Assembly: GCA_964502785.1 (NCBI GenBank)
Contig: CAZCXW010000001.1
Coordinates: forward strand, 1 to 56,322
DNA: 56,322 nt
From: JAGVYE01 sp964502785
Lineage (GTDB): Archaea; Nanobdellota; Nanobdellia; Woesearchaeales; GW2011-AR9
Direction of reading: 5' to 3'
Below are positions 8,901-14,749 of this stretch, one piece after another. Within the stretch, counting starts at the first letter, position 1, and every line of letters begins with the position of its first letter. The position numbers and the translations under genes were made by a program. The notes beneath the pieces were generated by a model. It made no database searches, had not been told where the DNA came from, and was given only the letters and a program-made list of their open reading frames with translations.

Positions 8901-9613
8901 ACCCAGAGGGCAATAGTCATCGGCCCTTCACGTGTTAAACTGTAGTGACGTGGAATGTCTATGTAGCGCGCTAGAGTGGCATGGAAAGCACCGTTGCCAA
9001 CTGCCGTTGCCTGATTTTGAGCGCGTGCGACAAAGCCGGTTCGAACTGTATGGCCATCGAGATCAGTCAGCACGCCGTTGTTCTGCCGCGGGCTGCTATC
9101 AGCAATATTCAAATTTAACCTATCGTATACTTCAGCATCTTCAAAATGCATATTTAGAATTGCGGGTGATCGAAGTACTATCACTGTGCCGATGACAACT
9201 GTCCGTACACTCCTAAAAGGCGGCACGCCGCGCGTCACAATATTGTAGTTATAATAACCAGCCATGACATCGGCGCCGGCATTATTTTTTCCATCCCAAA
9301 AAACGCCCACGCCGCTGCCGGCCGGCACGTCTACATCCTGCATGATATTTTTTATCACGGCTCCCCAACTGCTGATGTATACGCTGACTAGCGCCCGCTC
9401 GTCGACGCGAAAATCGATGTCCACGCGCTCGCTGTCGGCATTAAACGGACTGGGCGAAACTATTACATTGCTGATCCGCACGGTTGGCGGCTCCGTGGCA
9501 AGTACTGGTCTTGTCATAATTCCACTGATTATAATCAAATAAAAAAAAGCTAAAATAGTGGTCCGCCAATTTATTTTGCGCGGGAAGGTCGATAAAAAAT
9601 TATTTATATGCAT
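5966..9613 (-). CDS. Giant secreted surface protein with two LamG domains and a Calx-beta domain
   Basis: A 1215-residue exported protein. An N-terminal hydrophobic segment (residues about 18-40, ending near ALATEP-like sequence) serves as signal peptide or anchor. Then come a FlgD/Ig-like beta domain (about 45-130), a LamG/concanavalin-like domain (about 154-390, ending GGIDELLIMERALTPAEI), a long beta-rich middle with a DSNDNDPDLGD segment that could bind calcium, a Calx-beta domain (about 854-975), and a second LamG domain (about 990-1213, ending GLIDEVSVYNRALTDSEI). Such architectures mediate carbohydrate binding or cell-cell adhesion. No C-terminal membrane anchor is seen, so it is either released or held by the N-terminal helix. 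Parts are visibly richer in G+C than the neighbours. Confidence 0.85.
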   Translation of the reverse strand: MHINNFLSTFPRKINWRTTILAFFYLIIISGIMTRPVLATEPPTVRISNVIVSPSPFNADSERVDIDFRVDERALVSVYISSWGAVIKNIMQDVDVPAGSGVGVFWDGKNNAGADVMAGYYNYNIVTRGVPPFRSVRTVVIGTVIVLRSPAILNMHFEDAEVYDRLNLNIADSSPRQNNGVLTDLDGHTVRTGFVARAQNQATAVGNGAFHATLARYIDIPRHYSLTREGPMTIALWVHPDGTFGVNREQGLISTGDGNNFAWHLGLNNQNQLVYFTNPNNQYASIGMVDPDRWQMIGLVLDNCQQGHCRATFYKNGLGIGVLQNVPRASYLPNYLTRIGTWSGSVNGHNLPGVTPSLPLQNYFDGGIDELLIMERALTPAEILAFYQTTRNGVPVPPSGALPPPIVECQSITVQPAQFQIVGNSPITFNLQVRPYYYGGPFTWTAVPSGQITVGPETKQATLTRLPGHETDPLRQTSGIIVRSADGRCQTTISGIVPAPTLIVDSIPIPSQDFQQGSQNNIMAQIRFTAGSEDMRLEKLSFATGTTNGAIQPIEKFSVYDGVHQLGELILDDYNHHLDFDLTSYPITVPAYGSTILTVKADMLPLPSVSFIKSLTWDKVPANVCIDSNDNDPDLGDLWWADTTPGGICDLDLNGVAVRLALNIVNQGNIPLTKARWRDGRIGSFYSQTAGNLIPDIIGHQINVAMDQPNLDSFGYYDFNSNDLWDCDARWSCEPLIATQNGTIPSTASAFDYKLILDHPHYLTTGTNPWGPSNHPTRTGGDIIPQGPFEIGLDTLGANSLRAVSTGVQHVTLQTPDTSSQPMPTGLTMRTDSGGHNIGWLVGKRHGIAYDPNAANAPLPIVSFQTSTATVDEATGQINIPVTLSQPIGIAVTIPYYVNQVAMPGETLAQAGSDYIISSGPLVIPAGSRSGMIIVDITDDIDIENTDEIIKVALSANPRYATLGTNIIHTITITDNDVLVQPLPTLPGSRALRLTLDEATGVNFLDTSGNNYHPLSYQNGAPNEPQHVLGHLSGGARFDGNDYLEIPAAVDLNPTGDFTIEMFIEPSTNVGRFRTLYARTDDPAGNTHQFGLTIGWGAKLEFCTDCGNNGAFPGYYSVNGPMINSNQRYHIAVVARRINAQTITVRYYVNGIPEIMGQGQNPLGYTMNAPRNLPSASTYIGSKVGGGHGFVGLIDEVSVYNRALTDSEILQLAQR

Positions 9614-9667
9614 TTATTGTCGGGCAAATGAAGTCTTTAAATGTTTTATGGAATTATTGTGTAAAGT

Positions 9668-9976
9668 TTATTTCAAAGGTATCCGCATAAACTTCTTGCA
9701 TTCAAAACAGGAAATAATGGCTTTTCCTTGTCTTGTGCGTATTCGGCAGTTAACTCCGGGCTGCAGGTAAGAATAACAGTGTTTGCAGAAACGGCGTTTA
9801 AGCTGCAGCGGAATATGTAAACGAGTTTTCATGGCGATTTTTCGCGCTAGAGAAATGTAGCGATTCGCCAACTGTTTATTTTTAGAAAAAACCGTTTCTG
9901 CCTGCGTAAAGAGAATTTTTATTCTTGTCTCGGCAATTTCCTTTTGCTCTTTTTTGGAAAGGGGTGGTTTTGACAT
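9668..9976 (-). CDS. rnp4: RNase P protein subunit 4 (Rpp21/Rpr2 family)
   Basis: A 102-residue protein matching the archaeal Rnp4 subunit, which with Rnp1 and the RNA helps RNase P cut 5' leaders from pre-tRNA. Family features: a helical N-terminus, RYISLARKIAMKTR around residues 41-54, IPLQLKRRFCKHC around 56-68, and two zinc-binding Cys pairs (CKHC near residue 65 and CFEC near residue 92) with PGVNCRIRT between them. Size is typical. It lies just upstream, in the direction of transcription, of the surface-protein gene, but with its own AT-rich leader. Confidence 0.93.
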   Translation of the reverse strand: MSKPPLSKKEQKEIAETRIKILFTQAETVFSKNKQLANRYISLARKIAMKTRLHIPLQLKRRFCKHCYSYLQPGVNCRIRTRQGKAIISCFECKKFMRIPLK

Positions 9977-10014
9977 CTAACAAAGTAAAAACTATGAAGA
10001 TAAATATCTTGCGT

Positions 10015-10974
10015 TTATTTTCTTAATCTTGTTTTATTTTCTAGGTATCTTCTCCTTCCTTCGATATATTTATAATTCTCTTCTTCATTCGCTGGAATAA
10101 CTTTTGGCATCTGCTGCGGTTTGAAGTCATCATCAACTCCCACAAAAGCAAAATAACAAGAATTTGTGATTGGTTGCGAATTTTTACCATGCACTTCTTC
10201 GAAGAGAATTTCTACCTGAACGGAAGTATTGCCAATATAACAAATGGTTTTATGCATTCTTAACAATGCTCCGATCTGCACCGGTCGTAAGAAATTAATT
10301 CTATTAATTGATGCTAAAGCTGCCCTTTTTCCTGAATATTCATAAACTGCAGCCTCGGCAAGTTCAAGGGCAGCATGCATTAAATAACCTCCAAAAATAG
10401 TATTATGGATATTTTTTTGTTGTGGACGCATAAAAATAAGATTTGCTCCACGATACATATGTTCACCATGAACACCCTGTGCTTGAGCAAGCAATTCCCT
10501 TTCTTCGGCTGTCAATGGCTGTTCTCGTTGTTGCTGACGATGCAGATAATTTTCTTTTCTCGCCTTTGCTTCTTCGTTTCGTCTGATTTGATCAGGAGTC
10601 GTAGGCGTGTAGGATGCAATTGCTCTTGGCTTTCCTTTTTGTGTATCAATTGCCACAAAAGTAAAATATGTGGAGGCGATGTGCTCTCTATCATTTTCTA
10701 AACGCACCCCTACCTCTAAAGAACTTTTGCCAACAGTATTCACAGCTGCTTTGCACAGCAAATCTTTTTGCATATCAATCTGATGATGAAAATCCAGTTG
10801 TTCCAATGCTGCGGTAACTACTGGTCCAGCAGCGTAATTCCCTGCAAGAGTTGCCGCAATCAGGTCGAGATCTTCAAGCACTTGTCCGAAAAGAATATCT
10901 TTAAATCCGCTTTCATATCTCCAGTGTATTTCTGGATTTGAAAGCGAGATGGTTTTCTCTAAAGTAAGGTTCAT
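10015..10974 (-). CDS. Acyl-CoA thioesterase, double-hotdog (ACOT9-like)
   Basis: A 319-residue protein made of two hotdog domains. The first spans about residues 20-130 with its active-site helix in the region LAATLAGNYAAG. The second spans about 170-290 and shows HNTIFGGYLMHAALELAE, the usual acyl-CoA hotdog helix with its G-G-x-L-M pattern. Between them is a charged linker (KARKENYLHRQQQREQ). The layout resembles mitochondrial ACOT9 and related bacterial thioesterases that hydrolyse acyl-CoA esters. CTTATAAAATAAG about 25 nt upstream of the ATG is a TATA box, and the mRNA should be leaderless. It is unusual in an archaeon, whose membrane lipids do not use fatty acids. Confidence 0.85.
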   Translation of the reverse strand: MNLTLEKTISLSNPEIHWRYESGFKDILFGQVLEDLDLIAATLAGNYAAGPVVTAALEQLDFHHQIDMQKDLLCKAAVNTVGKSSLEVGVRLENDREHIASTYFTFVAIDTQKGKPRAIASYTPTTPDQIRRNEEAKARKENYLHRQQQREQPLTAEERELLAQAQGVHGEHMYRGANLIFMRPQQKNIHNTIFGGYLMHAALELAEAAVYEYSGKRAALASINRINFLRPVQIGALLRMHKTICYIGNTSVQVEILFEEVHGKNSQPITNSCYFAFVGVDDDFKPQQMPKVIPANEEENYKYIEGRRRYLENKTRLRK

Positions 10975-11080
10975 GGATATTTAAGAGGTATCTTATTTTA
11001 TAAGCATTTGCTTAAATTGTGTTTTATGATAGTATCTTTAGCAAAAGGAATATAAATGACAATCTTTATTCCAAAAACTC

Positions 11081-11401
11081 ATGAGTCGAGGAAGGCCTAC
11101 AAAAAGTCAAATCCGCCAGAATATCGTGGAAATTCTTTTTTTTCTCGGAAAAGGGTATGGTTATCAAATTGCTAAAATCTATAATGAAATTTTTCCTAAA
11201 GTTACACAGAGGAGTATTTATTATCACTTACGGAAAGGTCTTCTCACGACCGAAATTGAAGTTCACAAAATCGAAGAAGAAAAAGGAAATTTTTCTTGGG
11301 GGCCGTTAGCGGAGAAGATTTATTATTCTTTGGGAAAAGGGTCTATTGCGCAAGGTGATAAGAGAGTAAGTGAGTTTTTGAAGAGTTCTGGAAAAAGCTA
11401 A
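11081..11401 (+). CDS. PadR-like winged-helix protein
   Basis: A 106-residue predicted DNA-binding protein. Residues about 8-70 give a winged-helix pattern: RQNIVEILFFLGKGYGYQIAKI (positions 12-33, shown whole only to mark the helix), then VTQRSIYYHLRKGLL, where the S-I-Y-Y-H-L segment is the recognition helix typical of PadR and related families. A small polar tail follows. TATA box ATATAAAT lies about 28 nt before the ATG. It converges with the Crp-like regulator gene, overlapping its 3' end by 4 nt. Target genes are unknown. Confidence 0.75.
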   Translation: MSRGRPTKSQIRQNIVEILFFLGKGYGYQIAKIYNEIFPKVTQRSIYYHLRKGLLTTEIEVHKIEEEKGNFSWGPLAEKIYYSLGKGSIAQGDKRVSEFLKSSGKS

Positions 11402-11985
11402 TGCACTATCGTTCGAAGCAGTTCTCCATTAAGATCACCTTTCCCTCTTTCTGTAATGAAATACTTTTGTCCTATTTTAGTTACTTTTTCCGAGGCGAGA
11501 ATCATTCTAAATTCTCTACTTATAGTTTCGCGTGCTGTGCCTACAACCTTGGCAATATCCGCTCCTCCGAAAAGAACTTGATTTAGCTTCCTCGCACTTT
11601 CATCTCCATTAAGAATAGCAACGGCATAAAGAATTCCTTCATACAAATCTTCTTTACAAATGGCGCTCAGACGCGCGGCAGCGGCATACATTCTCGCTTC
11701 TCGTAATGCTGACGCTTGAATAAAATTACTATCTAAGTTGGTATCTGCCCGTTTTATTACCTCATCTAAAAGATTATTTGAGTGTAATTCTAAGAAAATA
11801 CCTTCTTCTGGCCAGCGTTCATACAAAGAACAACTTACCAATGATCCGGGATTAAATCGGCCCATAAACTGAGAAGTTTCTCCGGTATGACTTTCTGCAT
11901 ACATGAGGACAGCTCCTTGAGTGACCACAAAAAGTTCCTGAGAATTTGGATACAATAAAGATGTTATGGTTTTATTTGCCTGCAT
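11398..11985 (-). CDS. Crp/Fnr-like transcription regulator
   Basis: About 195 residues from ATG 11985. I prefer this to the TTG at 12006 because TTTATAAA at 12011-12018 then places the transcript start right at the ATG. The first half resembles the cyclic-nucleotide-binding beta-barrel of Crp/Fnr proteins (LFVVTQGAVLMYAE, FNPGSLVSC). It is followed by a dimer helix and a C-terminal helix-turn-helix: GGADIAKVVGTARETISREF, then a wing ending GQKYFITERG. No Fe-S Cys cluster of the Fnr type is seen and the cNMP-binding Arg is not obvious, so the signal is unknown. Two large dyads lie directly upstream, suggesting autoregulation. The family is uncommon in archaea. Confidence 0.85.
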   Translation of the reverse strand: MQANKTITSLLYPNSQELFVVTQGAVLMYAESHTGETSQFMGRFNPGSLVSCSLYERWPEEGIFLELHSNNLLDEVIKRADTNLDSNFIQASALREARMYAAAARLSAICKEDLYEGILYAVAILNGDESARKLNQVLFGGADIAKVVGTARETISREFRMILASEKVTKIGQKYFITERGKGDLNGELLRTIVH

Positions 11986-12036
11986 TTTATTGTTTTCCAG
12001 AACCAAACCGTTTATAAATCTTTATTTTCTCAAATA

Positions 12037-12131
12037 TATACTAAAAATCATTAGAAATTGAACCTATTAATGATTTTTATATATATAAAAGCACTGACAA
12101 TAAGTTTGAATATTTAGTGCTTTTAGTATAT
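12037..12131. promoter_or_regulatory. Two nested-arm palindromes upstream of the Crp-like gene
   Basis: Dyad 1 has perfect 12-bp arms, TAAAAATCATTA at 12042-12053 and TAATGATTTTTA at 12068-12079, extended by TATATA on both outer sides. Dyad 2 has 9-bp arms, AAAAGCACT at 12087-12095 and AGTGCTTTT at 12116-12124, with outer TATAT/TAGTATAT. The arms share the outward motif TATATACTAAAA. They lie 20-110 bp upstream of the regulator's TATA box (12011-12018). The last 24 bases (12108-12131) recur exactly at 31972-31995. These are likely operator sites, most simply for the Crp-like protein itself, but this is inference. Confidence 0.6.
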
Positions 12132-12180
12132 GACATTCGCTGAAAAAATCTATGATTTATGCTCTCAAATTCCTCACGAC

Positions 12181-12696
12181 TTAAAAAAGAATGGATAGTT
12201 GTGAAGAATGGGAAAATCGATTTGGCTGCCTATTTTTATTTCTTCTAATTTCCTCCAAAATTTGCTTTCGCTCGGGTCTGTTCCTTTTTGAGAATTTGAA
12301 CTTAAATCTTAATTCTTCTAAAATCTGCAAAGCCTTCTTTGTTTTCCCTGCGGGAACAAATAAATGGTCGTGAAAATAAGCAGAGACAGCATTAACACTT
12401 ATACCCTGTTCTGCAAGACTCTTTGTAATCGTTGCCAAAAATCCAACGGCGGTTAAAGAAGAATGGACTGTGAGCGTGATAATTTTCCAGGTGTCATGGT
12501 ATGCAATTAGTTGTTTGTCCGCAATTTTCTTTTCCAAAATAAGAGTTATTCCCTCTTTTTCTCTAAACATCATTAATGCTTTCACGTTAAGCTTTGCATA
12601 CTGTTCCTTGGCAAATGTGCAAAAAACAATTTCTCCTGTCCTTAGTTTAGGTTTCATAGACCTCATAAGAGTACTTAAATTTTCGATTCTTGCCAT
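12181..12696 (-). CDS. ACT-domain protein (CASTOR/ACT_7-like)
   Basis: A 171-residue protein. Residues about 15-130 match the paired ACT-like fold of a family of small amino-acid-sensing proteins: TGEIVFCTF near the start, a helix, then WKIITLTVHSSLTAVGFLATIT and AEQGISVNAVSAYFHDHLFVP, where the last segment holds the ligand-site pattern of ACT_7. Such domains bind amino acids as allosteric signals. The last 40 residues (FKFSKRNRPERKQ onward) form a strongly basic extension not typical of the family. Transcription is probably leaderless from an ATTTAAAT TATA box. Its partner is not evident from the neighbourhood. Confidence 0.8.
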   Translation of the reverse strand: MARIENLSTLMRSMKPKLRTGEIVFCTFAKEQYAKLNVKALMMFREKEGITLILEKKIADKQLIAYHDTWKIITLTVHSSLTAVGFLATITKSLAEQGISVNAVSAYFHDHLFVPAGKTKKALQILEELRFKFKFSKRNRPERKQILEEIRRNKNRQPNRFSHSSQLSILF

Positions 12697-12776
12697 CTTC
12701 TTCAGAAGAAGACAATAATTTAAATAATTTCTTGTTTTTATGACTAAGGAAATGAAGGAGTTAAATTCGATATTCT

Positions 12777-13172
12777 ATGAAAAAAACTGATAATCCCGAC
12801 AATCTCGCGGAAGTTATCAATTTACAAGAGAGGCGAGTCTCCCGGATGACGCGAAAAGCACTGCATGCTTTAAAGCCATCTCGGCCTTACTCAAAGGCTA
12901 TAACTTATGGGTTCCTACGACCTCACATCAAGCTTACGATTGATCGTCTTGTTGCTGAAAAAAAAGAATTTAAAAGATCATCTTTCTATGAAAAATTATA
13001 TCATAGCATGAGCTTAATTACAGTTAGCATGTATGCTTTTACGGCAGGATATCTTTTTGCAGAATATGGGCCATTTGGTTTAGCGGTTTTTGAAGTTCCA
13101 ATCGTTCCCAATTTTGTTTCTTTTGGGTATGAAGTGAAGAGGACGTATGAATTAAAGAAAGGAATTAAGTAA
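12777..13172 (+). CDS. Unknown small membrane protein
   Basis: A 131-residue protein not recognised. The first 75 residues are polar and basic (ERRVSRMTRKALHAL) and probably cytoplasmic. Residues about 80-115 contain two short hydrophobic segments (LITVSMYAFTAGYLF and FGLAVFEVPIVPNFV) that could form a membrane hairpin, followed by a basic tail. There is no signal peptide. The gene is flanked by divergent and convergent features, so it is a single transcription unit. Confidence 0.6.
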   Translation: MKKTDNPDNLAEVINLQERRVSRMTRKALHALKPSRPYSKAITYGFLRPHIKLTIDRLVAEKKEFKRSSFYEKLYHSMSLITVSMYAFTAGYLFAEYGPFGLAVFEVPIVPNFVSFGYEVKRTYELKKGIK

Positions 13173-13294
13173 TTTTACATATTTCTTATTTGGGACCTAA
13201 ACTTAAAGAGTTTCAGATGGTCTTTTTTCTTTCAGTACGGACCCCTGTCATATCTCATGACAACATTAAAATTATTCTCGTCGTGAAGAAATAG

Positions 13295-13431
13295 TGCGGA
13301 CGGCAGGACTCGAACCTGCGAAGGCACTAAGCCAATAGATGACTTACACTGAGCTTCATCATGGCACTCAAAAGAGCACTCGCACTCAAATGCCTTGAGT
13401 CTATCCCGTTTGACCACTCCGGCACGTCCGC
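13295..13431 (-). tRNA. tRNA-Leu (anticodon CAA) with a 53-nt intron
   Basis: Read on the minus strand: acceptor GCGGACG pairs with CGTCCGC plus discriminator A at 13295. The D-arm begins CCGGAGTGGTC, the T-arm is GCAGG-TTCGAGT-CCTGC, and a long variable arm (GGC-TTAGT-GCC) is typical of Leu. The anticodon stem ATAGA/TCTAT encloses loop C-T-CAA-G-A. Exon 1 is 13394-13431 and exon 2 is 13295-13340. The intron (13341-13393) sits at the canonical 37/38 position and must be removed by the archaeal splicing endonuclease. Boundaries are inferred from restoring the stem; I could not draw a textbook bulge-helix-bulge. The CCA end is not encoded. Confidence 0.93.
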
Positions 13432-13456
13432 AATTACGTTAAAAACAAGTGTTTAT

Positions 13457-13464
13457 TTTATAAA
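13457..13464 (-). promoter_or_regulatory. TATA box for tRNA-Leu
   Basis: TTTATAAA centred about 29 nt upstream of the first tRNA nucleotide (13431), the standard archaeal position for a start at or close to the mature 5' end. It lies between the tRNA and the stop of the coiled-coil operon. Confidence 0.6.
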
Positions 13465-13479
13465 TATTTAGAAAAAATC

Positions 13480-13941
13480 TTATTCAATACCCTGCAGCTG
13501 CTTTTCGATATCTTTTAACTGCATTTCTAAATCTTCAAGGTCATCCCTCGGAGTGCCGACAACTTTTTGAGGCATCGTTCTTACTGGTTTGAGAGGCGGA
13601 GCTTTTATTTCCTGTTCCGGCTCTTCATCGGTTTCTTCCTCAGTTTCACCTGGCGGCGTTACGGCCTGCAGCTGTCCTTTCGGGAAATAGAGGTATATTT
13701 TATTCTGGAGAATCATGGACAGTTCTTTCACTTGCGCTTTTAATCTCGTGAATAATATTACTTTTTCCTCCTGCACCTTTCTAAATTTCTCGTATCCCTG
13801 CATGAATAATATGATGTCCCTTAATGATTCCAAAACATCCCGACGCACCATTTTTGGCTCATTCACTTGAACCATGTATTGAGGTCCTTTGTACGGGATC
13901 TCTTTAAGTTTCTTATGATAAACTGTCTTTTTCTTTGGCAT
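13480..13941 (-). CDS. Coiled-coil protein, third of three related genes
   Basis: A 153-residue soluble protein. After a basic N-terminus, residues about 30-100 contain PKMVRRDVLESL followed by a long helix; this aligns with PVFIKIEEYNDVL and PLFIKKDVYQRIL in the two upstream genes. The C-terminal third is acidic and proline-rich (EEETDEEPEQE), then ends in a short heptad-like helix (LEDLEMQLKDIEKQLQ). It begins 1 nt after the preceding stop. The three proteins probably form one complex. No known family is recognised and there is no membrane segment. Confidence 0.65.
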   Translation of the reverse strand: MPKKKTVYHKKLKEIPYKGPQYMVQVNEPKMVRRDVLESLRDIILFMQGYEKFRKVQEEKVILFTRLKAQVKELSMILQNKIYLYFPKGQLQAVTPPGETEEETDEEPEQEIKAPPLKPVRTMPQKVVGTPRDDLEDLEMQLKDIEKQLQGIE

Positions 13942-13942
13942 T

Positions 13943-14170
13943 TTACAATTCTTCAGGCTCGTTTAAAGAGTGGCTGATAAAATCTACTTTTTTCTCTACG
14001 TCAGAAAGGGTATTTTGCCACATTTCTAACTGGTGGTCTTCTTCATTTTTAAGGTCGTGAATTTTTAATAGCGTCTCTTTCGCTTCGTCTAATTTTCTTC
14101 GCACTGTTCTCATCAACATCAAAACGTCGTTATACTCCTCGATTTTTATGAATACTGGCATGCGTTCCAT
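13943..14170 (-). CDS. Coiled-coil protein, second of three related genes
   Basis: A 75-residue all-helical protein from ATG 14170. This start follows GGTGAT (14175-14180), a Shine-Dalgarno placed over the end of the upstream gene; a GTG at 14179 overlaps that site and is less likely. It begins MERMPVFIK and then forms one or two amphipathic helices (RTVRRKLDEAKETLLKI and SDVEKKVDFISHSL). It is essentially the minimal core shared by all three proteins of the operon. Function is unknown. Confidence 0.65.
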   Translation of the reverse strand: MERMPVFIKIEEYNDVLMLMRTVRRKLDEAKETLLKIHDLKNEEDHQLEMWQNTLSDVEKKVDFISHSLNEPEEL

Positions 14171-14180
14171 TATTATCACC

Positions 14181-14636
14181 TTATAATTTAAACAGTATTT
14201 TATCTATTTGCAGGCATCGATCGTGAATTGATTTCATACTTTTGCGCAGGATGACATAATTATTCTCTTCGTTGTACTCGGATTTTTCTAAGTCCCGATT
14301 AAGTTCTGAAAGATTAAAAAGGTCCCCTTTGAGGCTTTCCAATTCTCCAAGGATTCGTTGGTATACATCCTTTTTGATGAAGAGCGGTTTACTCATTTGA
14401 GATTGAAAAAAGGGCAGTTCGCTGGGTATGGCCATCGGTGTTTCTTCAAGGAGAGGGATATCTTCCTCTGGTGGAAGCATTTCTTCTTTTATTCCCGCCG
14501 CTTCCTGGATTTTTTCTGGCTGAATGATTTTCTCCTGTGGAGCATACCGCGGGAAGCGTAAAGAACCTTCATCAAGAGGTCGAGGTTCAGGGAAAGGAAC
14601 CCTGGGTACTTTTTTCTTCTGACTAAATGGCCACAT
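14181..14636 (-). CDS. Coiled-coil protein, first of three related genes
   Basis: A 151-residue protein at the head of a three-gene operon. Residues 1-80 are proline-rich and acidic, probably disordered (MWPFSQKKK at the start could touch the membrane). Residues 82-151 hold the common module: KPLFIKKDVYQRIL, then helices with heptad character (LESLKGDLFNLSELN and SMKSIHDRCLQIDKIL). The module resembles the cores of the next two proteins, so the genes look like old tandem duplicates. No enzyme motif is present. A scaffold, filament or complex-assembly role is plausible but not demonstrated. Confidence 0.65.
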   Translation of the reverse strand: MWPFSQKKKVPRVPFPEPRPLDEGSLRFPRYAPQEKIIQPEKIQEAAGIKEEMLPPEEDIPLLEETPMAIPSELPFFQSQMSKPLFIKKDVYQRILGELESLKGDLFNLSELNRDLEKSEYNEENNYVILRKSMKSIHDRCLQIDKILFKL

Positions 14637-14749
14637 TATTTAGAAGATATAACATCTCCGCTTTAAATAATTTATTTAGTATTAGAGAATAGTAAATAAC
14701 TGTTAGAATGGAGAAATCTATTTAATTCCTTCATTAAAACGCTTTTTTC

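Noticed and set aside
12699..12713. Palindrome CTTCTTCAGAAGAAG near the ACT gene start
   Set aside because: Low-complexity purine/pyrimidine alternation, close to the core promoter, not repeated elsewhere; weak as an operator.
13341..13393. Box C/D guide RNA in the tRNA intron (ATGATGA looks like box C)
   Set aside because: No CTGA box D or internal C'/D' pair at suitable spacing was found, so a single box C-like match is not enough.
13232..13417. Minus-strand open frame across the tRNA
   Set aside because: It coincides with the tRNA-Leu and its intron; the tRNA secondary structure explains the sequence.
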